DNA of 64,000 nucleotides, taken from positions 174,640 to 238,639 of the forward strand of contig NZ_ML708612.1 in the NCBI RefSeq assembly GCF_008831305.1, given 5' to 3'. Position numbers and translations under genes: made by a program. Position 1 is the first letter of the stretch; each line of letters starts with the position of its first letter. Below the pieces are notes generated by a model. That model saw only the letters and a program-made list of their open reading frames with translations. It made no database searches and was not told the origin of the DNA. Of this stretch, positions 51,937 to 61,732 are shown in pieces. This DNA comes from Kocuria coralli (GTDB lineage: Bacteria > Actinomycetota > Actinomycetes > Actinomycetales > Micrococcaceae).

Positions 51937-53244
51937 TCAGATCTCGGGGACTTCGGCCACGGCCCGCAGTGCGCGGCGCAGGGAGAGCATGGCGGTATAG
52001 GTGCAGAACACCCGCATGGGGCGACCCTCGGCAGCGGCGATGAAACGGTGCAGCGACTCGGTCAGATCGGGTTCGACGGCGTGGACGGGCACCTGGTCGT
52101 AGTCCAGGCGCAGTGCCATATCCCATGCGCGGGTGCCGGTGACCAGATCGACTCCCCCGGTCCGCAGCGACTCGAACTCGACGTCCCAGAGCCAGGAGAC
52201 ATCGCGGCCGTCGGCGTATTCGTCGTTGATCGCGATCATGGTGGCGTAGGCCTCCGGCTTGGCCGAGGCCAACGAGAGGCGGAAGCCGGCGGGGTTCTTG
52301 ACCAGCAGCAGCTGCAGGGGGGCGCCGTCGATCATGATGGTCTCGCCGCGGCCGAACGCCGGGGTCACCCGCGCGAGCTCGTCGAGCAGGGAGGCCAGCC
52401 CGGCGTCGCTCTTGGGCACGTTCCGGCCGTCGTCCGTCACGGTCAGCGCCAGCGCGAGCGCCCCGGCGGCGTTGTAGACGTTGTAGACCCCGTACAGGTG
52501 CACGTTGGCGTGGGCCGGCTGGCCGTGGACCAGGAACTCGACGTCCGTGGCCTCGAAGTCCGTGAGCTCCACCAGGGCCTGCGGTGCGGGCTGTCCCCCT
52601 GCGGCCGCGGTGACGGGGCCGTCGACGGCGCGCATGTCGTCGTCGGAGGGGAACATGGGCCGCAGGTGCTCGGAGAGCCCGTACCAGTAGACGTCCGTGC
52701 CCGGCTGCACGTCGTCGGCCAGAGAGGCGATCCGGGGATCCTCCCGGTTGAGCACCACGGCCTCCGTGGTGGCCGCGGCCACCTGGGCGAGCATGCGGCG
52801 GGTCGTGTCGATCTCGCCGAAGCGGTCGAGCTGATCGCGCATCACGTTGAGCAGCAGGGCGAAGCGGGGCTTGACCTCGCGGACGAAGTGCACGGCGTGG
52901 GCCTCGTCGAGCTCCAGCACGGCGATGTCGGCGTCGAACCGGCCCGTCAGGGAGATCTCGCGCAGCAGGGCCGCGGCCACCCCGCGCACGAAATTGGAAC
53001 CCGTACGGTTGGTGAAGACCTTCAGTCCCTGGGATTCGAGGAGCTGGACCGCCATCTTCGTCGTCGTCTTGCCGTTGGTCCCGGAGACCACGACGACGCC
53101 GTGCGGCAGGCGCGCCAGCTGCTCGGCCACGAAGCCTGGGTGCAGTTTTTCCATCAGCAGGCCGGGGAACGCGGAACCGCCGCCGCGCAGTGCGGTGGCG
53201 GCGCGCACGCCCTGGCCGAGGAGCCTCACGAGGGGTCTGGACAT
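51937..53244 (-). CDS. murT: MurT, ligase subunit of lipid II isoglutaminyl synthase
   Basis: Mur-ligase-like ATPase that amidates D-Glu in lipid II, with GatD. From the ATG at 53244 the protein is 435 residues. The P-loop VSGTNGKTTT lies at residues 53-62, followed by FTNRTGSNFVRGVAAALL, LNVMRDQLDRFGEID, and the C-terminal DUF1727 domain (TPAFGRGETIMIDG, LLLVKNPAGF). The usual zinc-ribbon cysteines of some MurT proteins were not seen. A -10 box TAGGAT ends 7 nt before this ATG, suggesting a leaderless mRNA. Another ATG three codons upstream overlaps the -10. Confidence 0.94.
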   Translation of the reverse strand: MSRPLVRLLGQGVRAATALRGGGSAFPGLLMEKLHPGFVAEQLARLPHGVVVVSGTNGKTTTKMAVQLLESQGLKVFTNRTGSNFVRGVAAALLREISLTGRFDADIAVLELDEAHAVHFVREVKPRFALLLNVMRDQLDRFGEIDTTRRMLAQVAAATTEAVVLNREDPRIASLADDVQPGTDVYWYGLSEHLRPMFPSDDDMRAVDGPVTAAAGGQPAPQALVELTDFEATDVEFLVHGQPAHANVHLYGVYNVYNAAGALALALTVTDDGRNVPKSDAGLASLLDELARVTPAFGRGETIMIDGAPLQLLLVKNPAGFRLSLASAKPEAYATMIAINDEYADGRDVSWLWDVEFESLRTGGVDLVTGTRAWDMALRLDYDQVPVHAVEPDLTESLHRFIAAAEGRPMRVFCTYTAMLSLRRALRAVAEVPEI

Positions 53245-53251
53245 GCTGAAC

Positions 53252-53257
53252 ATCCTA
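53252..53257 (-). promoter_or_regulatory. -10 box of a likely leaderless murT-gatD transcript
   Basis: TAGGAT, seven bases, then ATG of MSRPLVRLL. Divergent from the peptidase gene, which has its own TAGGAT at 53347-53352 on the plus strand. Confidence 0.55.
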
Positions 53258-53406
53258 CGGCGGCCATGGCACACGGGCGTTAACCACCGGAGGGCAAGCC
53301 CTCGATTCGCCCGGCCCCGCCGGTCATCCGGAAGGGCCGGGCGACCTAGGATGAGATATCCAGCACTCTTTTTACAGTGACGTCTCGCGAGTAAAGGCCT
53401 GACTCT

Positions 53407-55482
53407 GTGACCAATCCCCTGCTGTCCCCCAGCGGACTCCCCTGCGAGCTCCCCGATCTCCGGGCCATCCGGGCGGAGCACTTCCCGCCGGCCTTCGAGG
53501 CCGCCATGCGGGCGGACCTGGTGGCGGTCGAGACCGTCCTGGCCTGCCGGGACGCACCCTCTCTGGCCAACACCATCGCGGTCCTGGAACGCGAGGGACT
53601 GTTCCTGGACCGCGTGGAATCCACGTTCTTCACGCTGATCTCGGCGAACCTCACCCGGGACCTCCAGGGGATCTACGAGGAGCTGGCCACCAAGCTCTCC
53701 CAGCACCGGGCGGACATCACGCTCAATCGCGCTCTGTACGACCGGATCGCCGCCGTGCCGGAGGACGGGCTGAGCCCCGCCGAGCTGCGGGTCCTGGGAG
53801 AGTACCGGCGCTGGTTCGAACGCTCCGGCGTCCTGCTGGACGCCGGAGCGCAGACCCGGCTGCGGCAGATCAACGACCGTATCTCGACCCTGGGGATCCG
53901 CTACGGCACGCAACTCGTGCGGGAGAACGAGCGCGCGGCCGTGCTGGTCACCGACGTCGCCCGGCTCGACGGTCTGGACGCCTCCGACATCGAGGCGGCC
54001 GCTGCCGCTGCCACCGAGGCCGGGCACGACGGCGGATACCTGATCAACCTGCTGGCCTTCACCAGCCAGCCCATCCTGGCCAACCTGCACGATCGTTCGC
54101 TGCGCCAGGCGATCCACCAGGCAGCCATGGACCGCGGCCGTGGCCCGTCGAGCCCGACCGGTCCGCTGCCGACGCGGTCCGGCGAGGACCTCCGGCCGAT
54201 CGCGGCCGAGCTGGCCGCTCTGCGCGCCGAGCAGGCCGGCATCCTCGGCTTCTCCAGCCACGTCGATTTCGTGATCTCCGGGGCCTCGGCGGGCTCGCCG
54301 CAACGGGTCCGGGAGATGATGGCCAAGGTCACCGGCCCCGGGGTGGCCAACGCGGTGGCCGAGCGCTCTGCGCTGGAGCAGGCCGCCGGATATGCCATCG
54401 AGCCCTGGGACTGGCCCTACTGGACGGCCCAGGCCTCCTCCGAGGCGGAGACCGGCCAGGCACCGCTGCGCGAGTACTTCGAGCTCGAATCCGTGATCCA
54501 TGAGGGGCTGTTCCGTACCGCCCGGGAGCTCTACGGCCTGGAGTTCAGGGCCAGGCCGGACCTGGCGGGTCACCTGCCCGGCGTCGTGGTCTACGAGGCC
54601 ACCCACATTGAGACCGGGGAGACCGTCGGGCTACTGCTCGGCGACTGGTGGACGCGGTCCGCGAAGTCCGGCGGCGCCTGGATGGGCAGCCTGGTGCACC
54701 AGAACCGGCTGACCGGGCAGAAGCCGGTCGTGACGCTGAATACGAATTTCACGGCCGTGCCGCCGGGGCAGCCCAAGCTGCTGAATCCCGCCGAAGTGGT
54801 CACCCTGTTCCACGAGTTCGGTCACGTGCTGCACGGGCTGCTCTCCGATGTGCACTTCCCCTCGTTCTCGGGGACCAAGGTGGCCCGGGACTTCGTCGAG
54901 TTCCCGTCCCAGGTGCACGAGATGTGGGTGCTGCACCCGGATGTGCTGCCCCACTACGCCAAGCACTTCCGCACCGGGGAGGAGCTACCGACCAGGCTCG
55001 CGGACAAACTGCGGTCGGGCGACTCCAGGGGACCGGGTTTCGCCATCGTGGAGTATCTGACCGCCACGGCCATCGACCTGGCCTGGCACGAACGCACTGA
55101 GCGGGACCCCGAACCCGATCTGGAGGCGTTCGACGCCGACGCCCTGCGCGCGGCGGGCCTCGAGGTGCGCGGGATCGATCCGCGCTACACCTCCGCGACC
55201 TTCAAGCACATCTTCGCGGGCGGGTATTCGGCGGGCTATTACTCCTATCTGTGGTCGGAGATCATCGACGCCGATGCGGTGGAATGGTTCAACCGCGCCG
55301 GCGGGCTGACCCGTCAGGCCGGCCGGCGCTTCGCGGACTCGATCCTGACGCGGGGCAACGAGACCGCCCCCATGGACTGCGTCCGTGAGCTGCTGGGGCG
55401 GGAACCGGACATGGGTCCCCTGCTGACGCGGCGGGGCCTGACGGGTGAGCCGGCCGGGGTAGTGCAACCCGCCGCTGAGTAG
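53407..55482 (+). CDS. M3-family zinc oligopeptidase
   Basis: Cytoplasmic oligopeptidase of the thimet/dipeptidyl carboxypeptidase family. The 691-residue product has the zinc site HEFGH at residues 469-473 with the third ligand Glu in the downstream DFVEFPSQVHEMW, and GYSAGYYSYLWSEIIDADAVEWF near the C terminus. It starts with GTG. TAGGAT at 53347 is a possible -10. The last codons and TAG stop lie inside the left arm of hairpin D. It is most like bacterial Dcp, but carboxypeptidase or OpdA activity cannot be told from sequence. Confidence 0.92.
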   Translation: MTNPLLSPSGLPCELPDLRAIRAEHFPPAFEAAMRADLVAVETVLACRDAPSLANTIAVLEREGLFLDRVESTFFTLISANLTRDLQGIYEELATKLSQHRADITLNRALYDRIAAVPEDGLSPAELRVLGEYRRWFERSGVLLDAGAQTRLRQINDRISTLGIRYGTQLVRENERAAVLVTDVARLDGLDASDIEAAAAAATEAGHDGGYLINLLAFTSQPILANLHDRSLRQAIHQAAMDRGRGPSSPTGPLPTRSGEDLRPIAAELAALRAEQAGILGFSSHVDFVISGASAGSPQRVREMMAKVTGPGVANAVAERSALEQAAGYAIEPWDWPYWTAQASSEAETGQAPLREYFELESVIHEGLFRTARELYGLEFRARPDLAGHLPGVVVYEATHIETGETVGLLLGDWWTRSAKSGGAWMGSLVHQNRLTGQKPVVTLNTNFTAVPPGQPKLLNPAEVVTLFHEFGHVLHGLLSDVHFPSFSGTKVARDFVEFPSQVHEMWVLHPDVLPHYAKHFRTGEELPTRLADKLRSGDSRGPGFAIVEYLTATAIDLAWHERTERDPEPDLEAFDADALRAAGLEVRGIDPRYTSATFKHIFAGGYSAGYYSYLWSEIIDADAVEWFNRAGGLTRQAGRRFADSILTRGNETAPMDCVRELLGREPDMGPLLTRRGLTGEPAGVVQPAAE

Positions 55483-55535
55483 CGACTTGGGCCGCCCATC
55501 ACGGCTGATGGGCGGCCCAAGTCGCTACTCAGCGG
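55472..55535. terminator. Perfect 30-bp hairpin D between peptidase and HIT genes
   Basis: Two perfect 30-nt arms (starting CCGCTGAGTAGCGACTTGGG and ending with its complement) enclose the 4-nt loop CGGC. The left arm includes the peptidase stop codon. It is 33 bp from the convergent HIT stop. Length and perfection exceed a normal terminator stem. Confidence 0.85.
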
Positions 55536-55568
55536 TTTCAGTGCCTGAGCGGTCAGGACGGCTAGCGC

Positions 55569-56153
55569 TCAGGGCGCGGGCGTGGCGGGCCAGTGGGCGC
55601 GGGTCAGCTCCCACGTGGAGCCCAGGGTGTCCATCATGGGCTTGACCCCAGCTGTGACCGGCATGAAGTTCGCGTCCCCGCCCCACCGCGGCACCACGTG
55701 CATGTGCAGATGGGCCGCCAGGGAGCCCCCGGCCGCCGAGCCCAGGTTGAGCCCCGTGTTGAAGGCGTCCGGGGACGACGCCGCTCGCACGGCGGCCACC
55801 CCGTCGCGGGTCAGCTCCATCAGCTCCACGAGCTCTTCGTGAGTCAGCTCCGACAGATCGGCGACGTGCCGGTAGGGGCAGACCAGCAGGTGGCCCGGGT
55901 TGTAGGGGAAGAGGTTGAGGATCACGAAGCAGTGCCGGCCGCGGTGGACGATCAGCGATTCCTCGTCGTCGTACTCCGGACCCGTGCAGAAGGGGCATCC
56001 GGGGCGCGTCTTGATGGAGGTGTCCTCGCCGCGGACGTACGCCAGCCGGTGCGGGGTCCACAGGCGCTGGAAGGCATCCGGGACGCCGTCGAGCTGGAAC
56101 TCGTCCACGCGGATCCAGTCATGCGGCGTCTCGGATGCCTTCCGCTCTGTCAT
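55569..56153 (-). CDS. HIT-family Ap4A phosphorylase-like protein
   Basis: Nucleotide-binding protein that probably phosphorolyses diadenosine tetraphosphate. The 194-residue protein has GCPFCTGPEYDDEESLIVHRG, NLFPYNPGHLLVCPYRHV, and the HIT triad HLHMHVVPRW. The M. tuberculosis gene in the same place next to thrS, Rv2613c, is a characterised Ap4A phosphorylase. It lies 39 bp downstream of thrS in the same direction, so the pair is probably one transcript. Ap4A is made by synthetases such as ThrS, which makes the pairing sensible. Confidence 0.9.
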   Translation of the reverse strand: MTERKASETPHDWIRVDEFQLDGVPDAFQRLWTPHRLAYVRGEDTSIKTRPGCPFCTGPEYDDEESLIVHRGRHCFVILNLFPYNPGHLLVCPYRHVADLSELTHEELVELMELTRDGVAAVRAASSPDAFNTGLNLGSAAGGSLAAHLHMHVVPRWGGDANFMPVTAGVKPMMDTLGSTWELTRAHWPATPAP

Positions 56154-56192
56154 GGTGCTGTCGCTTCCGTCCTGTTGGCCCGGTTCCGGACT

Positions 56193-58325
56193 CTACTCCG
56201 CGACCGCGCCCTGGACCTCGGGATCCACGCCCGGGGCCTCGCCGACGGTCTCGTCACCGGCCGCGGCCGACGGGCGGGGATCCTCGTTCACCCGGTTGTT
56301 CACGTGGGCGGTGATCCGGGCGATCGCCTCCTCGACCGGGACGCCGTTCTCCTGCGAGCCGTCCCGGTAGCGGAAGGAGACGGCACCGGCCTCGGCGTCG
56401 TCACCGCCGGCGATCAGCACGAACGGCACCTTCTCCTTGGAGGCCGTGCGGATCTTCTTGGGGAAACGGTCCGAGGAGGCGTCGAGCTCGGCGCGCACTC
56501 CAGCGGTCCGCAAGCGTTCGACGACCTCCCGCAGGTATCCGTCGAAGGCGTCGGCCACGGGAATGGCGCGGACCTGTTCGGGGGCCAGCCACGCGGGGAA
56601 GGACCCGGCGTAGTGCTCCGTGAGCACCCCGAAGAACCGCTCGATCGAGCCGAACAGCGCGCGGTGGATCATCACCGGCCGCTGACGGGAGCCGTCGGCC
56701 GCCGTGTATTCCAGGTCGAAGCGCTCGGGCATGAAGAAGTCCAGCTGGATCGTGGACATCTGCCAGGTACGGCCGATGGCGTCGGTGGCCTGCACCGAGA
56801 TCTTGGGGCCGTAGAAGGCGGCGCCCTCGGGGTCCGGGACCAGCTGCAGGCCCGACGCGGTGGCCACCTCCTCCAGGGTGCTGGTGGCCTCCTCCCAGCT
56901 CTGATCGTCGCCGATGGACTTCTCGGGGTCGCGGGTCGAGAGCTCCAGGTAGAAGTCCTCGAGCCCGTAGGCCTTGAGCAGGTCGAGCACGAACTGCAGG
57001 GTCCGGCTCAGCTCGTCCTTCATCTGCTCGCGCGTGCAGTAGATGTGGGCGTCGTCCTGGGTGAAGCCGCGAGCGCGGGTCAGGCCGTGGACCACGCCGG
57101 ACTTCTCGTTGCGGTAGACCGTGCCGAACTCGAAGATCCGCAGGGGCAGCTCGCGGTAGGAGCGGCCGCGGGAGCGGAAGACCAGGTTGTGCATGGGGCA
57201 GTTCATGGGCTTGAGGTAGTAGTCCGCACCCTGCTTGGTCACGTGACCCTCGGCGTCCACCTCCTGGTCCATGTGCATGGGCGGGTACATGCCGTCCTTG
57301 TAGAAGCCCAGGTGCCCGGAGATCTCGAACAGGTTCGCCTTGGTGATGTGCGGGGTGTTCACGAAGGAGTACCCGGCCTTGACGTGCTGCTCGCGGGAGA
57401 GGTTCTCCATCTCCATGCGGATCAGACCGCCACGGGGATGGAAGACCGCAAGTCCCGAGCCGATCTCGTCCGGGAAGGAGAACAGGTCCAGCTCGTTGCC
57501 GAGCCTGCGGTGGTCGCGGCGCTCGGCCTCCGCCAGACGGTCCTTGTAGGCCTTGAGCTCGTCCTTGGTGGGCCAGGCCGTGCCGTAGATGCGCTGCAGC
57601 TGCTTGTTCTTCTCCGACCCCCGCCAGTAGGCCGCGGCCGAGCGCATCAGGGCGAAGCCGTTGCCGATCAGCTTGGTATTGGGCAGGTGGGGCCCGCGGC
57701 ACAGGTCCCGCCACACGGCGTCGCCGGACTTGCGGTCGACGTTGTCGTAGATGGTCAGCTCGCCCGCGCCGACCTCCTGGGACGCCCCCTCGGCCGCTGT
57801 CTCCACGTCGCCGCCGGAGCCCGGCCCCTGGGCCAGGCCGATCAGCTCCAGTTTGTACGGCTCCTGGGCCATCTCCGCGACGGCCTCCTCGTGGGAGACC
57901 TCCCGGCGGCGGAAGGACTGCGTGGTGTTGACGATCTTCTGCATCCGCTTCTCGATCGCCTTGAGGTCCTCGGGCGTGAAGGCCTCGTCGACGTCGAAGT
58001 CGAAGTAGAAGCCGTCCGTGATGTACGGCCCGATGCCGAGCTTGGCCTCCTGCTTGAGCTCCTGGACGGCCTGGGCCATCACATGGGCCGTGGAGTGCCG
58101 CAGCACCTCGAGGCCCTCGGGGTCGGAGATCAGCACCCGGGTGACCCGGTCGCCGTCGGCCAGGGGGGTCGCGAGGTCCTTCAGCGTGCCGTTGACGTGG
58201 GCTACCACCACGTCGCGGTCGCCGGTGTAGAGATCGGCCGCGGTAGTCCCGGCGTCGACCTGCCGGGTGTCGCCGTCGACGACGACGCTGATCGCGGAAC
58301 CGGGTGCGAGGACCTGCTCACTCAT
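56193..58325 (-). CDS. thrS: Threonyl-tRNA synthetase
   Basis: Class II synthetase for tRNA-Thr. The 710-residue protein has an N-terminal TGS domain, the N2 editing domain with [11 protein letters not shown], the catalytic core with the zinc site in [12 protein letters not shown] and [22 protein letters not shown], and a C-terminal anticodon domain ([15 protein letters not shown]). The ending ([19 protein letters not shown]) is an acidic tail. TAAGAT at 58389-58394 on the minus strand is a possible -10. Confidence 0.97.
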   Translation of the reverse strand: MSEQVLAPGSAISVVVDGDTRQVDAGTTAADLYTGDRDVVVAHVNGTLKDLATPLADGDRVTRVLISDPEGLEVLRHSTAHVMAQAVQELKQEAKLGIGPYITDGFYFDFDVDEAFTPEDLKAIEKRMQKIVNTTQSFRRREVSHEEAVAEMAQEPYKLELIGLAQGPGSGGDVETAAEGASQEVGAGELTIYDNVDRKSGDAVWRDLCRGPHLPNTKLIGNGFALMRSAAAYWRGSEKNKQLQRIYGTAWPTKDELKAYKDRLAEAERRDHRRLGNELDLFSFPDEIGSGLAVFHPRGGLIRMEMENLSREQHVKAGYSFVNTPHITKANLFEISGHLGFYKDGMYPPMHMDQEVDAEGHVTKQGADYYLKPMNCPMHNLVFRSRGRSYRELPLRIFEFGTVYRNEKSGVVHGLTRARGFTQDDAHIYCTREQMKDELSRTLQFVLDLLKAYGLEDFYLELSTRDPEKSIGDDQSWEEATSTLEEVATASGLQLVPDPEGAAFYGPKISVQATDAIGRTWQMSTIQLDFFMPERFDLEYTAADGSRQRPVMIHRALFGSIERFFGVLTEHYAGSFPAWLAPEQVRAIPVADAFDGYLREVVERLRTAGVRAELDASSDRFPKKIRTASKEKVPFVLIAGGDDAEAGAVSFRYRDGSQENGVPVEEAIARITAHVNNRVNEDPRPSAAAGDETVGEAPGVDPEVQGAVAE

Positions 58326-58399
58326 CTGAGATGTACTGCCTTTCGGTGGTTGGGGCGCGGCCGTACCGGGGCCGCGCTCGACGAGCCGATCTTACCGGT

Positions 58400-59215
58400 C
58401 TAGAACAAGGCCTGGACCGGCTCGATCAGGCCGGGGTCGTTGTTGCGCACGTTGCCGACCGCTGCGCCCACGGGATCCAGCTGCCAGGTCCGGGGAACCT
58501 GCTCGGCTTCCGAGCGGAGACGATCGACCAGCGCCGCGGCGTCGTCGCGGGACTCGCTGCCGGGATCCAGCCAGTCGTCCATGCTCTCCCGGGTCAGGGC
58601 GATCGGCAGGCGGTCGTGCAGCCGCCCCAGGTCCGCCAGCACGGAAACCTCGGACTCCGGGGACGGCGACCGGGTGGTCAGGATCGAGCAGGACAGGATC
58701 CAGGTCTCCTGCGGATCCCGCCACCACTCGTAGAGCCCGGCGAACCAGATGGTCTCCCCCGGGTCGGCGGGGTGGATGTAGTAGGGCTGCTTGGCGGGCG
58801 TGTCCTTCGTGGCCTTGACGGGCTGGCCGTTCGGGCCGAGGCGCTTCTTCCACTCGTAGTACCCGTTGGCCGGGACCGCGCACCTCCGGTGCCTGACGGC
58901 CGAGCGGAACATCGGCTTGTCCATCACGGTCTCCGAGCGCGCGTTGAACGCGCGGGCGCCGATCGAGGCCTCCTTGGCCCAGCCCGGGATCAGGCCCCAG
59001 CGGGCCACGTGCACTTCACGCAGCACGGTGCCGGGTACCGCGTCGTCGTCACCCGCAACCCGTTCGAGGACGATGGGCACCTCCTCGGTGGGCGCGACGT
59101 TCCAGTTCTCCCGGCGCGTGCGGAGGTCGAGGTCGCGCAGCCGCGCGGCGGGCACGGCGCCGACGTCGACGAGGAAGTCGTCGATCGACCGGGCGATGAC
59201 GAAACGACCGCACAT
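58400..59215 (-). CDS. SRAP-domain protein (HMCES/YedK family)
   Basis: Protects abasic sites in single-stranded DNA by a covalent link through Cys2. From the ATG at 59215 the protein is 271 residues and begins MCGRFVIARS, with the catalytic Cys exposed after Met removal. FNARSETVMDKPMFR, RRCAVPANGYYEW with the catalytic Glu, and PIALTRESMDDWL are all conserved. The start overlaps the upstream stop by one base (TGATG); the longer open frame is a shadow. It is the last of a three-gene operon with lipoate ligase and nucleosidase. Confidence 0.94.
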   Translation of the reverse strand: MCGRFVIARSIDDFLVDVGAVPAARLRDLDLRTRRENWNVAPTEEVPIVLERVAGDDDAVPGTVLREVHVARWGLIPGWAKEASIGARAFNARSETVMDKPMFRSAVRHRRCAVPANGYYEWKKRLGPNGQPVKATKDTPAKQPYYIHPADPGETIWFAGLYEWWRDPQETWILSCSILTTRSPSPESEVSVLADLGRLHDRLPIALTRESMDDWLDPGSESRDDAAALVDRLRSEAEQVPRTWQLDPVGAAVGNVRNNDPGLIEPVQALF

Positions 59216-59943
59216 CAGAACGCCTGTTCCCGCAGGGATCCGTAGCCGAGGTGACGGGCGTACATCCCGTAGACCTTCCGTAGCGCCGCCTCCACATCGG
59301 CCACCCGCGTGCCCGGCCGTAGGTCCTCCACGGCACCGGCGGTCGCCGGGTTCCACTCCAGACCCAGCGAGCGGTAGACGTCCACGAGCACCGAGCGCAG
59401 GGGTTCGGCCTGTTCCACGACGACGACGGTCGAGAAGTACCAGGCTCCCTGGACGATGCGCTGGGCGGAGCCGGCGAGCTTGAGGGTGGCCGCCGGGGAG
59501 TCGATGGTCCGTCCCGTGGCGTGCACGCTGTACTCCCCCGGGCAGTACTCGCCGGGGATCTCCCCCACGTCGGCGGGGAGGTCGAGCTCCTCCATGGCGG
59601 CCACCACCATGTCCGCGAACAGGGCGTAGCGCTGATGGATACCGGCCTTGGGGTCCGGGTCGGGCTCGATGTGGTCGATGACCAGGCAGCCGCGGTGATA
59701 GGCCGCGGCCCGGCCGCCCACTCTGCGCACGATCGGGGTGAACCCCGATCGCTTGACGGCGCGCTCAGCGGCGGCGAAGCCGGGCAGCAGCTCGTCCCGG
59801 CGGCCGAAGGCGACGGTGGGGCGCGGCTGGTAGATGCGCAGGACCGGGCCCGCCGATCCTGCGCGGACGGCGCGCAGGAGCTTGTCGCCGGCGTCGTAGT
59901 CCTGGACCGCGCCGAGCGATTCGCGCTGGCGGATGAGTTTCAT
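59215..59943 (-). CDS. Lipoate-protein ligase family protein
   Basis: Predicted to attach lipoate or octanoate, or a related cofactor, to a carrier domain. From the ATG at 59943 the protein is 242 residues. VRRVGGRAAAYHRGCLVIDH matches the RRxxGGxxxxH motif, and LKLAGSAQRIVQGAW carries the Lys of the KxxGxAqr site. EYCPGEYSVHATGRTI is less common in LplA. The start overlaps the nucleosidase stop (ATGA). Substrate could also be octanoyl groups (LipM/LipL-like). Confidence 0.87.
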   Translation of the reverse strand: MKLIRQRESLGAVQDYDAGDKLLRAVRAGSAGPVLRIYQPRPTVAFGRRDELLPGFAAAERAVKRSGFTPIVRRVGGRAAAYHRGCLVIDHIEPDPDPKAGIHQRYALFADMVVAAMEELDLPADVGEIPGEYCPGEYSVHATGRTIDSPAATLKLAGSAQRIVQGAWYFSTVVVVEQAEPLRSVLVDVYRSLGLEWNPATAGAVEDLRPGTRVADVEAALRKVYGMYARHLGYGSLREQAF

Positions 59944-60530
59944 GCGGAGGCCTCTCCCGCACGGTAGGCCGCCAGCCACTGCGCCAGGGCCCTGGCGGAG
60001 GCGTCCACGCGATCGTCCCATTCCAGGGCCTGGTCCCCGGCGTCGTCGGAGACGTGCTTGACCATGCGCAGCGCGACCCCCAGCTCGCGGCAGGCCACGG
60101 CTATGGCGAAGCCCTCCATATCCACCAGGTCGGCGCGCCGGATGAGGGCATCGCGGGCCGGGCCGCCGGCGACGAAGGAGTCCCCCGTGGCCAGCACGGA
60201 ACCGTCTCCGGCCTGACCTACTTCCCGCAGTTCGATGATGTCGTCGGGGGCGGAGCCCATGGCGCGCATGAGGTCGGCGTCGATGTCTCTGTTGAGGACC
60301 GTGGACGGCTCGAAGATCCCGTCGGCTCCGGGCTTCAGGCCACCGCAGCTGCCCAGGTTGACCACGGTCAGGTCCTGGCGGTCCTCTTCCCGCGGCGCGC
60401 GTTCCATGATCGCCCGGGTGGTGACGGTCGCGGCTCGGGACATGCCGATGCCCGTCAGCACGACGTCGGTGTCCGGGGGAAGATACGCGGTCTCCGCGGG
60501 GTGGGCGGCGATCACCAGGAGAGCAGTCAT
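59940..60530 (-). CDS. Nucleosidase of the MTA/SAH or purine nucleoside family
   Basis: Cleaves an adenine- or purine-type nucleoside. The 196-residue protein has VVLTGIGMSRAATVTTRA, TVVNLGSCGGLKPGADGIFE, and RADLVDMEGFAIAVACRELG with the substrate Glu, then VKHVSDDAGDQALEW holding the catalytic Asp. It is shorter than E. coli Pfs (about 230). It is the first gene of the operon with lipoate ligase and SRAP genes. A substrate from SAM metabolism is an inference. Confidence 0.85.
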   Translation of the reverse strand: MTALLVIAAHPAETAYLPPDTDVVLTGIGMSRAATVTTRAIMERAPREEDRQDLTVVNLGSCGGLKPGADGIFEPSTVLNRDIDADLMRAMGSAPDDIIELREVGQAGDGSVLATGDSFVAGGPARDALIRRADLVDMEGFAIAVACRELGVALRMVKHVSDDAGDQALEWDDRVDASARALAQWLAAYRAGEASA

Positions 60531-60566
60531 GCAGGAAACTGTATTAGCTCGCGGCCGGCAACACGC

Positions 60567-60968
60567 TCAGCGCAGGATGGGCAGCTGCCAGGGGTAACGG
60601 TAATCACGCCCGGACGAAGCCCTCACGGCGGCCTTGATGTGGCACCAGAGCACCATCACGAAGACGACCACCCAGAGGATCACCGAGATGAAGATCGGGA
60701 TCACCAGGAACCACAAGGTGATGGACGCCCAGGCGATGGCATTGAGGATCCACATGGTCAGGTTGAAGTTGAAGGCACCCGCTGCCTGCGAGCGAGCCCA
60801 GGGATCCGTGTTCTTGGTGAGCAGCCAGACGACCAGCGGGCCCACGAACCCCAGCCAGCCCACGGTGGTGATATTGCCCAGCAGGCCGGTCACATGGGCG
60901 ACGACGGCCAGCCCCCTCTGCTGCGGTGCCTGCTGGTATCCGTAGCCGGAGCCGTTCTGATAGGTCAT
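60567..60968 (-). CDS. DUF4870 membrane protein
   Basis: Function unknown. The 133-residue protein has a Gly/Tyr/Gln-rich N terminus (MTYQNGSGYGYQQAPQQRG) and four hydrophobic segments, with FVGPLVVWLLTKNTDPWARS and AAGAFNFNLTMWI typical of the DUF4870 (Tic20-like) family. It ends RYPWQLPILR, also usual. It stands 36 bp upstream of the nucleosidase gene in the same direction. Confidence 0.88.
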   Translation of the reverse strand: MTYQNGSGYGYQQAPQQRGLAVVAHVTGLLGNITTVGWLGFVGPLVVWLLTKNTDPWARSQAAGAFNFNLTMWILNAIAWASITLWFLVIPIFISVILWVVVFVMVLWCHIKAAVRASSGRDYRYPWQLPILR

Positions 60969-61113
60969 GCCGTCGGGTCCTTCCTGAGTCGTCTGGCCGG
61001 AGGAGAAGATCTGGCCGGACTAGAAGAATAGACGGGCGCGGAGGGACGCCCGACACCGGTGTGGCACCTGACCGCGGTCGCCGAGCCGTTGCGGTTTCCC
61101 CGCAGGATCGAAG

Positions 61114-61614
61114 TCACCGGCCCGATCGGCGAAACTCTTCATTCAGCCATCCCAAGAATCCGCGCCACGTGTCGTAGGGCTTCTTGTGCTCGGGTGTCTC
61201 CATGGTGATCTGGGCCCAGAAGGGGACGAAGTGGAAGAGCGCGGTGGCCGTCCACACCAGCAGTGACACCAGGAGGCTCATGGACTCATCGTCGGAGTCG
61301 AAATTGAAGACCAAGGCCAGTGCCACACCGCCGATCGCGGCCTGCGTAGCGGTCACCACCCGGAGATGCTTGATGCGCTGATATTGAACGGTCGCATTCA
61401 GGTATCCCCATGGCGCTGCGAACCAGGCCACGATCACCAGCGGGGCGCTGAGGAGCCCGAGGATCACCAGGGGGAACATCGCGTATTCCCGAGCCGGGAA
61501 CTGGACGACGGCGACGATCGAGGTGACGATCAGCAGCACCGTCCACAGCAGCTGACACACGAGGACGATCCAACGCACCCTGGGAGACAGGGCGTGAGAC
61601 GTGCAATCGTTCAC
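61114..61614 (-). CDS. Hypothetical four-helix membrane protein
   Basis: No family recognised. It starts with GTG, with AGGAGG about 9 nt upstream. The 166 residues include four predicted membrane helices (around WIVLVCQLLWTVLLIVTSIV, MFPLVILGLLSAPLVIVAWF, VVTATQAAIGGVALALVF and LLVSLLVWTATALFHFVPFW), with a short charged C-terminal tail. It stands alone between the DUF4870 and lipoprotein genes. Confidence 0.7.
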   Translation of the reverse strand: MNDCTSHALSPRVRWIVLVCQLLWTVLLIVTSIVAVVQFPAREYAMFPLVILGLLSAPLVIVAWFAAPWGYLNATVQYQRIKHLRVVTATQAAIGGVALALVFNFDSDDESMSLLVSLLVWTATALFHFVPFWAQITMETPEHKKPYDTWRGFLGWLNEEFRRSGR

Positions 61615-61732
61615 CAGGTCGGCCCTCCTGCGGGTATCGCGAGATACAGGGAAAAGTCACTTACGCAGACCGACGAGCGGAGAAGGCGACCGCACACCGG
61701 CCCCGCATCCGTCACATGCCGGTGGGAAGTCG

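Noticed and set aside
51937..54606. An 889-codon minus-strand frame that would extend MurT far upstream
   Set aside because: The extra part is antisense to the M3 peptidase and has no similarity; MurT begins normally at 53244 after a -10 box.
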